64,000 bases of DNA from Spirochaetaceae bacterium. GTDB lineage: Bacteria; Spirochaetota; Spirochaetia; DSM-27196; PWMO01. Location of the stretch: positions 1 to 64,000 of the forward strand of contig RECP01000081.1 in the NCBI GenBank assembly GCA_007693945.1, in the 5' to 3' direction. Under the pieces are notes generated by a model that had not been told where the DNA came from, ran no database searches, and saw only the letters and a program-made list of their open reading frames with translations. A program made the translations under genes and the position numbers. Positions 8,173-17,437 of this stretch are shown here, piece after piece. Each line of letters begins with the position of its first letter. Position 1 is the stretch's first letter.

Positions 8173-9347
8173 GGCAACAGTACTCCCGCAGAGATGTATT
8201 CGTACGCGCCGCTCAGCAGGTAACCGGTCCCGGCTTCACCGTAGTGCACCAGATCCCACTGGATGAAGGGTGCCAGGCGTTCAAACTGCCACTTGGCCGA
8301 AAGCGATACGACGTTCAGGTACGGGTCGGCAAACAGGTAGGCCGTCCCCTCGCCTGCCAGAAGCGAGAGGGTCACGCCAACCCCGGTTGAGGCTCCCAGG
8401 GAGAAGCCGCCGCGCACGGCAATCGGGTAGCCGCCCAGCGAAAGCCGCGTGTCCAATACGCCCGAGCCACGCGAACCCGCGGCAAAACGGTAACGCGTAC
8501 TCAGCTGACTGGTGCTCTGCGCGTAGAAGCGTTCCGGCACCAGATAACGCCGCAGTCCAACGGCGGCGCCCGCCCAGCGCTGAGGCATCCACGACAGGCT
8601 CATTTCCCAGCCGACCTGCGGCCGCAACGGGGAGAGCTGCACATCGAGGCGCTCGGCGGTTATCTCAAGTGTCTCGGTCTGGTCGTGGTACCCGGCCAGC
8701 TGCTTACGAACCTGGAGCTGCGACCCCAGCAGTACCGGAATAAACGGCACATCCAGCATGCCGTCCTCAATTACGCCCAGCTGTACCTCATCGGACAGAT
8801 AGACGGTCATCCCTTCATTGACCGAGCGCAACCGCAACTGCTGCAGCACGCGCGGCGGTTGCGGATAGGGCTCGGAGACAGCGGCGGCAGACCGAATCTG
8901 ATGCGCTATTTCGTCGGCTGCCTGGCGCACGACGTTGATCAGCGCCAGGTCCATTGTGCCCGTCCAGCTGCCGCCGGCAACCACGCCGTCCGAAACTGTT
9001 TCGGTTACGCTCAGCACCAGCGTCAGACGAACGGGGCCCGCCGCGTAGAGCACATCCAGATGCATGTCGGGGTGCTCATCCGGACGGTCACCGGGTGCGA
9101 CCGGCGGATCAGCGGCGGCTGCCACGCCGGCCACGACAAAGCCGAGAGCCCGCAACTCGCTGATAATTGAATTCTGCAGCAGCGTTTCCAGGCGCCGGTT
9201 GGGCTGATCGTCGGCGGTGCGCGGCCAGCCGACCGCGATCCGGAGCGCTGCATCCTGTGCGGCGGCCTGCGCCGGAACCGACAGAGTAAGAGCACAGATG
9301 ACCACAAGCGTGATCCAAAAGCCTCTCGCTGTGCGGCTTCGACTCAT
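8160..9347 (-). CDS. exported barrel-like protein with PEGA-like segment
   Basis: 395 residues: signal peptide (ITLVVICALTLSVPAQAAAQ), an N-terminal TolB-N-like alpha/beta stretch, a PEGA-like segment (VNEGMTVYLSDEVQLG), then a C-terminal set of alternating strands ending GVLLPWQP. An outer-membrane barrel is inferred. Its ATG overlaps the stop of the adenylate cyclase gene, which suggests coordinated production. No named family recognised. Confidence 0.65.
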   Translation of the reverse strand: MSRSRTARGFWITLVVICALTLSVPAQAAAQDAALRIAVGWPRTADDQPNRRLETLLQNSIISELRALGFVVAGVAAAADPPVAPGDRPDEHPDMHLDVLYAAGPVRLTLVLSVTETVSDGVVAGGSWTGTMDLALINVVRQAADEIAHQIRSAAAVSEPYPQPPRVLQQLRLRSVNEGMTVYLSDEVQLGVIEDGMLDVPFIPVLLGSQLQVRKQLAGYHDQTETLEITAERLDVQLSPLRPQVGWEMSLSWMPQRWAGAAVGLRRYLVPERFYAQSTSQLSTRYRFAAGSRGSGVLDTRLSLGGYPIAVRGGFSLGASTGVGVTLSLLAGEGTAYLFADPYLNVVSLSAKWQFERLAPFIQWDLVHYGEAGTGYLLSGAYEYISAGVLLPWQP

Positions 9348-11002
9348 TTACTCTCCATCACCTCGACGCCTTGCCAGCCGGACGGCGGTGGTTTATTGCT
9401 GTAGCGCTCGGCGCGATCGAGAATTCGACGCGCGGCCTCGTCCTGCGGTGCGATGTGCAGCACTTCGGTGAGGATCTCCGACGCCGCGGTGAAATCGGCC
9501 TTGAGGTAGAGCTCCATGGCCTCGTTGTGACGCTCCCAGACGCGCCGCTGGGTCTGATCGAGTTCGAGCGCCGCGGTATAGATCCGTGCGCCAAACGCCT
9601 TTCCTTTGACCGCCACCATATCCAGCAGGCGCGTCGGCAACCGTCCGTCGATCCTCTGCTGCAGCGACTGAGAGATCAGGATCGGCACACGGTAGTGCTT
9701 GGTAAGGCCCTCCAGCCGCGAGGCCAGGTTGACCATATCTCCGATCACGGTGTAGTCCATCTTCTTGTCGGTGCCGATGTTGCCCACGGTCACTACGCCA
9801 TAGTTAATCCCGACGCCGATCTGGAACTCCGGCCGCCCGGCTGCGCGTTGCTGCCGGTTGAACGATTCCAGCCCGCGGCACATCTCGAGGCCGGCCACGA
9901 CCGAGTGGTAGGCGTCGTCTTCGCGTTTCACCGGCGCACCAAAAAACGCCATGATGGCGTCTCCGATGTACTTGTCGATAATGCCGTTGTGGCTCATGAT
10001 GATGTCGACCATCACCGAGAAGTAGTTGTTGAGCGCCTGCACCAGGTCATCGGGGTTCATTGCTTCGGAGATCGACGTGAACGAGCGGATGTCCGAGAAA
10101 AGCACCGACAGTACACGGTTCTCGCCCACCAGCATCGATTCGGGATTCTCGAAGAAGCGGTCGATCAGCTCCTGCGGCACGTACTTCTGGAAGATGTTGC
10201 GGATCTTGGTCTCCTTCTTGCGCGCTACCACCGCCTGCAGCGCGTAGGACTTGATCTGCGCGTAGGCGCGGTCGAGCTCCTCGGTCATGATATTGAAGGT
10301 GTGTGCCAGCTCGCCGGTCTCATCGCGATACTGCACCGGCACCCGCTCGCTGAGATCGTTGGAAGCGATGATCCTGCGCATGGAAGTCACCACGCTGCGC
10401 AACGGCCGCGTCAGAGTTCCGGCAAACAGCACCAGAAAGAGCACCGACAGCACAATAGAGAGCGCCAGGATCACAACCGTCTGATAGGTTATGCGCCGAA
10501 CGTCGCGATAGAACACGTCGTAGTGCTCGCTGTGCAGGATGTACCAGTCGTAGGGCGCAAAGTAAAAACCCTTGGCCACGCGCTGCACGCCGCCCAGCGC
10601 GGGCGTTACCAACTCGGTCGTGCGGCTCTCGACCAGCTGCCGCAGCGCATCGCGCTCTCCCGCCAGCAGATCGACCTGTCCGGTGGCCATCACCAGCTCT
10701 GCGTGCGGGTCAAAAGCGTAGACCGCCTCGGTCTCGCTGCGCAGCATGCCGCGCGCGTAGCTTTCAACGCCGAACTTGGTGGCTTCGACCATCTCGGGGA
10801 CGTCGGCCAGCTCGTTGTCGAGCAGCAACTGCCACTGGCTCAGCGCGTGCCGCTCCAGTTCGAGTGTCTTGAAATCGAGGAACTCATGAGCAATGCGCGT
10901 GATTCCGGTGGTCGCGCTGAGGAACGAACTGAGCCCCACCATCGCCACCGCCACCACCACTATCGGCAGCACCACCAGAACTACTTTCAACCGGATTCTC
11001 AC
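9344..11002 (-). CDS. membrane adenylate cyclase with HAMP domain
   Basis: 552 residues: N-terminal transmembrane helix, extracytoplasmic sensor of about 140 residues (dCACHE-like, not certain), second transmembrane helix (about 168-188), HAMP linker, and a class III cyclase domain (about 285-460). Catalytic features are intact: metal Asp in FSDIRSF, DKYIGDAIMAFFGAP with the second metal Asp and the adenine-specifying Lys, and DYTVIGDMVNLASRLEG with Asn/Arg for transition-state binding. Lys and Asp choice favours cAMP over cGMP. A helical, TPR-like tail follows. Starts 3 nt after DUF4197. Confidence 0.9.
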   Translation of the reverse strand: MRIRLKVVLVVLPIVVVAVAMVGLSSFLSATTGITRIAHEFLDFKTLELERHALSQWQLLLDNELADVPEMVEATKFGVESYARGMLRSETEAVYAFDPHAELVMATGQVDLLAGERDALRQLVESRTTELVTPALGGVQRVAKGFYFAPYDWYILHSEHYDVFYRDVRRITYQTVVILALSIVLSVLFLVLFAGTLTRPLRSVVTSMRRIIASNDLSERVPVQYRDETGELAHTFNIMTEELDRAYAQIKSYALQAVVARKKETKIRNIFQKYVPQELIDRFFENPESMLVGENRVLSVLFSDIRSFTSISEAMNPDDLVQALNNYFSVMVDIIMSHNGIIDKYIGDAIMAFFGAPVKREDDAYHSVVAGLEMCRGLESFNRQQRAAGRPEFQIGVGINYGVVTVGNIGTDKKMDYTVIGDMVNLASRLEGLTKHYRVPILISQSLQQRIDGRLPTRLLDMVAVKGKAFGARIYTAALELDQTQRRVWERHNEAMELYLKADFTAASEILTEVLHIAPQDEAARRILDRAERYSNKPPPSGWQGVEVMESK

Positions 11003-11005
11003 TGC

Positions 11006-11743
11006 TCACTGCTCCGCAAAGACACGCCGCAGCAGATCGGTTACCCGCGCGGCAGGATCCGTTCGAATTGCGAGCTCCTCTTCGGCTATCAGCACAAAGA
11101 GTCCATCGAGCGTCGCATCGACCACGTACGCGTCAATATCAAACTCAGCCGGCTCGACAAGCGGCAACCGGTTATAGCGGTCAATCACAAAGCGGGACAG
11201 TTGGGCCAGCCCGGTCTGGTCCATTGCCTGTACCACAATCGGCTCAAAGCGCTGCGACAGTTCCCGGCGCGTAGTGCGCTCGAAGTACCGTGTTGCCGCG
11301 TCGTCGGGACCGGCCAGAATCGCTCGCGCATCCTCGAAGCTCATTGCCTGCACGGCGCGCAACAGTACATCGGTCGCCTCACCGGCGGCTGCCTCGGCGG
11401 CGCGGTTCATCCGCAGCGTAAAATCGTCCATCTGACGGCTCAATCCGATCTGGCGCAGCCGGCGGTCGACTTCACTGAGCTCCTGCGGCAATCCGATGCG
11501 GATCAGCGCGTTGCCGAAGAACCCGTCAACGGCCGAGCCGCGTGCAGCGCTGTTGCGACTGCCGACTTCCAGCGCCTCTATCAGACCGGCGACAATTGTA
11601 TGTTCATCGAGCCCGCGCCGAGCGCCGACCTCATCGAGAAACTCGTCGAATGACGCGCAGCGCCCCCCCAGCAGCAACGCCGCCACGGCGAGCAGCACAA
11701 ACGCCGGCGCGCGCGGGACCCGGCGGGATGAACGTGGTCTCAC
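11006..11743 (-). CDS. DUF4197 exported protein
   Basis: 245 residues from a GTG at 11743 that has AGGAAGGA 8 nt upstream; the longer ORF-track start lacks support. Signal peptide (AFVLLAVAALLLGGRCAS) then an all-helical domain with DUF4197 hallmarks: MNRAAEAAAGEA, AMSFEDARAILAG and AATRYFERTT. Family function is unknown; exported location is predicted. It is followed 3 nt later by the adenylate cyclase gene and follows priA after a 59-nt gap. Confidence 0.8.
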   Translation of the reverse strand: MRPRSSRRVPRAPAFVLLAVAALLLGGRCASFDEFLDEVGARRGLDEHTIVAGLIEALEVGSRNSAARGSAVDGFFGNALIRIGLPQELSEVDRRLRQIGLSRQMDDFTLRMNRAAEAAAGEATDVLLRAVQAMSFEDARAILAGPDDAATRYFERTTRRELSQRFEPIVVQAMDQTGLAQLSRFVIDRYNRLPLVEPAEFDIDAYVVDATLDGLFVLIAEEELAIRTDPAARVTDLLRRVFAEQ

Positions 11744-11802
11744 GGAGCTATTCCTTCCTTCACCTCTATGCAATTGCTTTGCCAATCTAGTGTAATTCGA
11801 AA

Positions 11803-13761
11803 TCACAATAAATGCACGGGATCGACATCGATTTCGACGTAGACGCCCGGCGGCGGCGTGAAGCGTTTTAGAACGTCGCGCACGGCCGCGTGTCCGGCAT
11901 CAAAGGCGTTCAGGCGGCAGATGACCTGGTAGCGATGGTTACCCGAGATCACGCCCAACGGGCATTCGGCCGGCCCGAGCACCTCGGCACCGGAAGCAAT
12001 CCGCGGCCGCAGGCTCACGGCCAGGGACTGCGCGGCCTCCTCCACCCGGCCGCGGCTTCTGCCGCGCAGCACCAGGCGGATAATCCGCGAGAACGGCGGA
12101 AAAGCCAGCTGCTCGCGAACCTTCATTTCGGCCTCGTAGAAGCCCTCCATGTCGCCGGCCGCAGCGCGGCGAATCGCATCGTGACCGGGCCGCAGGGTCT
12201 GAACGATAACGTGCCCGTCGGGGCTGAAGCGCCCGGCACGACCGGCAACCTGAACAATCAGACTGAACGTGCGCTCGGCGGCGCGGAAATCGGGCAACGC
12301 CAGCCCGGTGTCAGCGTGAATGATCCCTACCAGCCGCACTCCGGGAAAGTTCAGCCCCTTGGCAACCATCTGCGTGCCAAGCAGAATATCGATCGCCCCG
12401 GAGCGGAACTCGCTCAGCGCCTGCTCCAGCAGACCGCGCTTTCTGACGCTGTCGGCATCAATCCGCGCTATCTTCAACGCCGGAAAGCGCCGCCGCACGT
12501 CCTCTTCGACCTTCTCGGTTCCAAAACCCGCATACCCCACGTCCAGCGAGCCGCAATCCGGGCAGACCGCCACCGGACGCGTCCGGTAACCGCAGTAGTG
12601 GCAGACCATTGCGTTGCGGCCCTGGTGAAACGTAAGCGACACCGAACAGCGCGCGCAGCGCATGGTATACCCGCAACTGCGGCAGAAGAAGAGGTAGGCA
12701 AATCCGCGCCGGTTGAGAAACAGAATCGTCTGGTGGCCGTTGCGGTGGGTCCGTTCGATTGCCGCGGTCAGCTCGCGTGACAGCGTACTGTTGACCGCCT
12801 TGAGGTCGACAACCTCAATTACGGGCATCGAGCCGCCGGCCAGACGGCGTGAGAGCGTCAGACGCCTGATTCGCTGCTGTTGCATCAGGCGCCACGCTTC
12901 GACCGACGGGGTTGCACTGCCCATAACCAGCCGCGCCTGCTGGTCGGCGCACCGCTTCATGGCAATCTGACGCGCGTGATAGCGCGGTGTAGAGCTTGAT
13001 TTGTACGAGCCTTCGTGTTCCTCGTCGAGCACGATCATTCCCAGCCGCGGAAGCGGCGCGAACACCGCGCTGCGAGCGCCGACTACCACCAGCGCCTCGC
13101 CGCGGCGGATGCGCTTCCACTCCTTCAGCCGCTGCGATGGTGTCAGACGTGAGTGCAGCACAGCGGTAACCGGGCCAAAGCGCGCCTGAACGCTCTCGGC
13201 CAGCTGATGGGTCAGCGCAATCTCGGGAACCAGGTAGATTACACCGTCGCCTCGTTGCACGATCCGTTCGGCCGCCTGCAGAAAGACCTCGGTCTTGCCC
13301 GAACCGGTAAGGCCGTAGAGGTAGAAGAGGCCGCCGGCAGCCGAGTCGATGGCCTGCACCGCCTCGATCTGCTCATCCGACAGGTCCAGCGCGGCGCTGT
13401 CCACCAGCTCCTCGGCCGGCAGCGCCGGCAACTCGCTGTCGCGCCGCCCGCCGGGAAGCATCGCCGCCAGCGCCTCGCCCAGCGAGCACAGGTAGAGCTT
13501 TGCGACCCAGCGCGCCAGATCGAGGTAACGCTCGTCAAAAAGCGGTTCGGCGTCGATGATGCGCGTGATCGGCTTTATGGCGTCCGGGTCGACCAGCACC
13601 CGCGGCGGGTGCCGGCGCTGCCCGACCACAAACCCTGCCAGCGAGCGACGGCCAAACGGCGCAACCACACGGCAGCCGACCGCACACTGCCGTGCGGGGG
13701 CAAGGTAGGTGAAGCTGCCGCCCAGCGGCAGGTTGAAAGCCAGGTCAATATACTCACTCAT
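11803..13761 (-). CDS. priA: primosomal replication restart helicase PriA
   Basis: 652 residues from the ATG at 13761 (MSEYIDLAF). N-terminal 3'-DNA-binding domain, superfamily 2 helicase core with Walker A YGLTGSGKTEVF and a DEEH box (VLDEEHEGSYKS), then the two-zinc insertion with its Cys pairs (CRSCG, CARC, CHYCG, CPDCG), and a C-terminal helicase lobe. It reloads the replisome at stalled forks. A little shorter than E. coli PriA. ATG overlaps the udg stop by one base. Confidence 0.96.
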   Translation of the reverse strand: MSEYIDLAFNLPLGGSFTYLAPARQCAVGCRVVAPFGRRSLAGFVVGQRRHPPRVLVDPDAIKPITRIIDAEPLFDERYLDLARWVAKLYLCSLGEALAAMLPGGRRDSELPALPAEELVDSAALDLSDEQIEAVQAIDSAAGGLFYLYGLTGSGKTEVFLQAAERIVQRGDGVIYLVPEIALTHQLAESVQARFGPVTAVLHSRLTPSQRLKEWKRIRRGEALVVVGARSAVFAPLPRLGMIVLDEEHEGSYKSSSTPRYHARQIAMKRCADQQARLVMGSATPSVEAWRLMQQQRIRRLTLSRRLAGGSMPVIEVVDLKAVNSTLSRELTAAIERTHRNGHQTILFLNRRGFAYLFFCRSCGYTMRCARCSVSLTFHQGRNAMVCHYCGYRTRPVAVCPDCGSLDVGYAGFGTEKVEEDVRRRFPALKIARIDADSVRKRGLLEQALSEFRSGAIDILLGTQMVAKGLNFPGVRLVGIIHADTGLALPDFRAAERTFSLIVQVAGRAGRFSPDGHVIVQTLRPGHDAIRRAAAGDMEGFYEAEMKVREQLAFPPFSRIIRLVLRGRSRGRVEEAAQSLAVSLRPRIASGAEVLGPAECPLGVISGNHRYQVICRLNAFDAGHAAVRDVLKRFTPPPGVYVEIDVDPVHLL

Positions 13762-14498
13762 CAGGTGCCGTCGAGCAACCGCCGCAGCCGCTTGAGGTCC
13801 TCCCAGACCGGCCGGCGCCACTGGTCGTTGCGCAGGACAGCGCTGGGATGATAGGTCGGCACAACCGGGATGTCGCGGTAGACCCAGTCGCCCCCGCGCA
13901 GTTTACCGATGCCGTCCTGGCTTTCCAGCAGCAGTTGCGTTGCCACCCGGCCGACACTCAGAATGACGCGCGGCCGCACCAGCTCGATCTGGCGAGCCAG
14001 ATAGCCGGCGCAAGCCTGACTCTCGTTCGGCAGCGGGTCACGGTTGTTGGGCGGCCGGCATTTCACGATGTTGGTGATGTACACGTTACTGCGGCGCGAA
14101 AGATCAACGGCCGCCAGCCACTTGTCCAGGTAGCGTCCCGCCGCCCCCACAAACGGTTCACCTTTGGCGTCCTCTTCGGCTCCCGGCCCCTCACCAATCA
14201 CCATCACCAGCGGATCAAGTACGCCGACGCCCGGCACGGCGTGCATCCGCCCCTGGTGCAACGCACAGAGCGTACAGGCTCGTACACTCTGCTCGAGGAG
14301 CTTGAGCCCGGCGGCGCGATCCTCGGTAGCTTCCCCGGTGCCCGCAGCCGCGGCGGGCCGGCGATCACCGGCGGATGGGCCGGGCGCGGCAGGTGCGCCG
14401 GCCGCGTCGGACGTCGGCTGGCGGCGGTAACCGGCCTCCAGGTAATCGCCGAAGAGTTCGATGATGGCGTTCAGTTCAGTCGATTGCGAACGATTCAT
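13761..14498 (-). CDS. family 4 uracil-DNA glycosylase (4Fe-4S)
   Basis: 245 residues from the ATG at 14498. It removes uracil from DNA. Motifs: CTLCALHQGR (two cluster Cys), GEGPGAEEDAKGEPFVG with the catalytic GE-PG-E region, TNIVKCRPP and a later AC pair (the other two cluster Cys), and the C-terminal HPS motif in PTYHPSAVLR. An Ala/Pro-rich linker of about 30 residues follows the N-terminal helix. Overlaps truA by 23 bp upstream and priA by 1 bp downstream. Confidence 0.93.
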   Translation of the reverse strand: MNRSQSTELNAIIELFGDYLEAGYRRQPTSDAAGAPAAPGPSAGDRRPAAAAGTGEATEDRAAGLKLLEQSVRACTLCALHQGRMHAVPGVGVLDPLVMVIGEGPGAEEDAKGEPFVGAAGRYLDKWLAAVDLSRRSNVYITNIVKCRPPNNRDPLPNESQACAGYLARQIELVRPRVILSVGRVATQLLLESQDGIGKLRGGDWVYRDIPVVPTYHPSAVLRNDQWRRPVWEDLKRLRRLLDGT

Positions 14499-15234
14499 GA
14501 TAGCGAACCTTGTGCAGAAAGAGTCCCCGACCCGGTGCAGCCAGTTGTGCCCGGCTGCGATCACGTGCCTGCAGGATATCCACAAAGGCGTCCTCACCGC
14601 AAGACTCGCACGCCAGTATCGTAGCCACAATTGTGCGCACCATCTTCCACAGGAACGCATTGGCCGAGATCTGAAAGACGATGAACGGCGGCCGCGACAC
14701 GAACGCCGCCGCCTCAACCCGCCGGCGGGCGTGGCCTCCGTCCCCGGGAGGCAGCCCCAGCGACGAGAAGTCGTGCTCACCGATCAGCTGTGCGGCAAGC
14801 CGGTTGAGCGTTGCCATGTCGGGACGGCGGCTTATACGATGGCAGTAGTTGCGGTAGCGCGGCAGCTGAACCGGCGACACCAGCAGATGGTAGTGGTAGG
14901 TGCGCAGTACGGCGTCGTATCGTGCGTGAAACTCATCCGCTACCCGGCGACTGCGCAGCACGCGCACGTCAAGCGGCAGCTTACTGTTGATTGCATCGCG
15001 GAAGCGCTCAGAAGGAACTGAATCCATACTGGTGTGAAAGTGCGCGCGTTGCTCGGTGGCGTGAACACCGCTGTCGGTACGGCCGGCGGCGTGCAGAACC
15101 ACGCGCTGCCCGTGCAGTTCGGCCAGAGCGCGCTCGAGCTCACCTTGAACGGTACGGTCGCTGCGCTGTACCTGCCAGCCGCAGAAGTCGGTACCGTCGT
15201 ACGCCAGATCGAGCAGAATAGTGCGTCTACCCAT
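14476..15234 (-). CDS. truA: tRNA pseudouridine synthase A
   Basis: 252 residues from the ATG at 15234 (MGRRTILLDLAYDGTDF); the 133 extra N-terminal residues of the track are antisense to nothing useful and overlap DUF2225 in another frame. Forms pseudouridine at positions 38-40 of tRNA anticodon arms. The catalytic Asp lies in GRTDSGVHA. LVSP and NAFLWKMVR motifs are present. Its start overlaps the DUF2225 stop by 8 bp. Confidence 0.95.
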   Translation of the reverse strand: MGRRTILLDLAYDGTDFCGWQVQRSDRTVQGELERALAELHGQRVVLHAAGRTDSGVHATEQRAHFHTSMDSVPSERFRDAINSKLPLDVRVLRSRRVADEFHARYDAVLRTYHYHLLVSPVQLPRYRNYCHRISRRPDMATLNRLAAQLIGEHDFSSLGLPPGDGGHARRRVEAAAFVSRPPFIVFQISANAFLWKMVRTIVATILACESCGEDAFVDILQARDRSRAQLAAPGRGLFLHKVRYHESFAID

Positions 15235-16102
15235 CGTCCTTTTCCGGGTCGAGGTTTTCGAGCCCGAGTTCATGGGCGATTTCTTCGTAGACTTCGCGCG
15301 CGTTGTCCAGAATTGCAGCCGGTTTGTCCCTGGAGGCGCGGCCCATGCCGAAGATCCTGGCAACGGTGCGCTTGGAACGTTCCAGCCCGAGACGCCGCTT
15401 CTGCTTGTCTTTGCGCGGACCGTAGAGCCAGTCGAGCAGTCCGGCAATGTAGAGAATGCCGTCGTAACCGTAGTTCTTGTCAAGATCGGGCCCGAGGTGG
15501 AACCCGTTGGGAATACTCTGCGTGCCGTTCTGCTCCTGCTCCACCGCCAGGGCGTAGAAGAAACGCGCCTTGCGGTAGAACAGGTACGCCAGTCTGTCGT
15601 AGTTCTCCCCCGGTTCCGCGGCGTGCAGGTCATTGCAGATCCAGGCCGCGCGCATACAGCTCAGCCCCTGCTTGACGGTCGGCCCGAATTCCCTGGGAAA
15701 CTGATCGTAGCACACGGCCGCCAGGAAGTAGCCTGCGAGTCCTTCCTTGAGCCCGCGGGCACGCGTGAAATCGATGTTGTCGAGTATTTGCCCTACAGTA
15801 GCAACACGCCCCTCGGCAGCATCAGACAGGCTGCGCCGCGTGTGTTCCGGCACCGAACCGAAATCCTGCGCGTAGGCGGCGTAGTAGCACGCCGGGCAGA
15901 CCGTCACCGGGTATACCAGCGGATGAACGGCGCCGTACTTCTTTGACGGTTCATAGGTACGTCGCAGCTCGCGCGTCAGATTACCGGCTATCAGCCGTCC
16001 GCGCCCGGTGCGCATTTCCTCCCGATAGAACTTTGTCTCACACACCGGACACTCGGTTGGTGTCCTGGAAAAGAAGCTGACGCCGGTACTCTCATTCTGC
16101 AT
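15227..16102 (-). CDS. DUF2225 zinc-ribbon protein
   Basis: 291 residues. The N-terminus has two CxxC pairs (CPVC, CPAC about 50 residues later) that probably bind zinc; the rest is helical and TPR-like (ARFFYALAVEQEQNG). This matches DUF2225, whose function is not known. It lies between acpS and truA in the folP-to-priA operon, 16 nt after acpS. Confidence 0.8.
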   Translation of the reverse strand: MQNESTGVSFFSRTPTECPVCETKFYREEMRTGRGRLIAGNLTRELRRTYEPSKKYGAVHPLVYPVTVCPACYYAAYAQDFGSVPEHTRRSLSDAAEGRVATVGQILDNIDFTRARGLKEGLAGYFLAAVCYDQFPREFGPTVKQGLSCMRAAWICNDLHAAEPGENYDRLAYLFYRKARFFYALAVEQEQNGTQSIPNGFHLGPDLDKNYGYDGILYIAGLLDWLYGPRKDKQKRRLGLERSKRTVARIFGMGRASRDKPAAILDNAREVYEEIAHELGLENLDPEKDDG

Positions 16103-16118
16103 AGCCTGGCCCTCCGGC

Positions 16119-16496
16119 TCAATCGTCGCCTTCTATGACAATCATTGCAATGGCGTTGTCCTGCTCGTGCGTCAGAGAGATGAATACCCGGCTGCCGCCG
16201 ATGCGCTCGAGAGCCTCGCGCGCACTGCCCTCCACGTGAAGCGTCGGCTTTCCAAGTCTGTCATTGGAGACGTAGACATCTCGCAGCGAGAGGTTACGCA
16301 ACCCGGTGCCGAGCGCCTTGCCGAATGCCTCTTTGGCGGCGAACCGAGCCGAAAGTGACAGCACCGATGCATCGCCGCGCTTCATGACGGACTTCACTTC
16401 GCTGGGATGAAAGAACCGCTGCAGCAGTTCCGGCCGGCCGACCCAGGTACGCATCCGCGAAACCTGTACCACGTCTATGCCGATTCCGCGTATCAT
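16119..16496 (-). CDS. acpS: holo-[acyl-carrier-protein] synthase
   Basis: 125 residues, typical length. Transfers 4'-phosphopantetheine from CoA to ACP. Motifs: GIGIDVVQVSR (metal Asp), RFAAKEAFGKALGTG (catalytic Glu/Lys), and SLTHEQDNAIAM. Start ATG overlaps the ybbR stop (ATGA), so it is translationally coupled to the c-di-AMP genes. Confidence 0.95.
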   Translation of the reverse strand: MIRGIGIDVVQVSRMRTWVGRPELLQRFFHPSEVKSVMKRGDASVLSLSARFAAKEAFGKALGTGLRNLSLRDVYVSNDRLGKPTLHVEGSAREALERIGGSRVFISLTHEQDNAIAMIVIEGDD

Positions 16497-17437
16497 TGAT
16501 CCTCCACTACCTCGACCTCGATCTGCGACGGCTCGTAGCGCAGCACCAGCAAGCCGCGCGGAACATCGGGGCGCACCGCCAACTGGTAGCTACCCGCAGC
16601 GGTTACCGCAGCTGCATCGGCCACCAGCTGTACCTGTCCGCGCTGAATCTGCTCAAGGTCGAACTGGCGCCCCTGCACCCGTACCGAGCCGCTTGGCAAC
16701 GAGGAGGCAAGGGTCAGACCGGCAGGTAACCCCAGCAGTACCGTCTCTACCGGTTCAAAGGTCTGAAGCACCACCGCCTCTTCGATGACGCCGCGGAACT
16801 CTATAACGTCACCGCCGATGATCTGCACCAGAGGATCGGGCCGCACCAGGCGCACGCGTACCGAGAAGTCCGCACTGCGCCCGCTCAGCTCGATGTCCTC
16901 GGTTTCAATGGAGTACACCTCCTCAACCCGGCTGCGAGGTCCCTGGATCTCGACCGTAGACGGTGACAGTTGATACTGTCCCAACTGGAATCCGGGCGGG
17001 GGAAATCCGCTCAGGGCAGGCAGCACCTCCACACTGCGTCGTTTGCGTTCTTCCAGTGCAACCGAAATCTCGGTCGGCTCGACGCGGATCTCCAGCGGCT
17101 CAACATCCAGCGCACTGCCGCGCTTCTCCACCTGAACCGCCGCCCGGTAGACGCCGTCGTTAGCGTGAGCGCTCAGATCGACAAACGCGCGCACGTCGTC
17201 TTCCAGCACGCGGAAGATGTCGTCACCATCGCCGCGCAGCGTTATGCGGACGCGCTGCGGGTAGGGCGCCGCCGGAACATGATCGGACGGCAGAACCAGC
17301 TGCAGTGGAACGCTGAAGAAGCGCTCTTCCAGCCGCGAGACATTGTTGAAAACCACCAGCAATACCGCTGCGGCAAGCGACAACACTTTGGCCGGCCAGT
17401 TATTCAGCAGCCGATGAATGGAAACGTTAGTCTTCAA
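16493..17437 (-). CDS. YbbR-domain (CdaR-type) regulator of CdaA
   Basis: About 314 residues if it starts at the TTG at 17437, which has AGGAAGAGG 8 nt before it; the GTG at 17464 is the alternative. One N-terminal membrane helix (AKVLSLAAAVLLVVFNNV), then tandem YbbR beta-domains outside the cytoplasm. In Firmicutes CdaR partners CdaA and modulates c-di-AMP synthesis; the overlap with cdaA here supports the same role. Overlaps acpS at its 3' end. Confidence 0.88.
   Translation of the reverse strand: MKTNVSIHRLLNNWPAKVLSLAAAVLLVVFNNVSRLEERFFSVPLQLVLPSDHVPAAPYPQRVRITLRGDGDDIFRVLEDDVRAFVDLSAHANDGVYRAAVQVEKRGSALDVEPLEIRVEPTEISVALEERKRRSVEVLPALSGFPPPGFQLGQYQLSPSTVEIQGPRSRVEEVYSIETEDIELSGRSADFSVRVRLVRPDPLVQIIGGDVIEFRGVIEEAVVLQTFEPVETVLLGLPAGLTLASSLPSGSVRVQGRQFDLEQIQRGQVQLVADAAAVTAAGSYQLAVRPDVPRGLLVLRYEPSQIEVEVVEDQ

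Noticed and set aside
9371-11653. 760-residue plus-strand ORF antisense to the adenylate cyclase and DUF4197 genes
   Set aside because: Composition is His/Arg/Gln-rich with no motifs, and the opposite strand has clear conserved genes; a GC-driven shadow frame.
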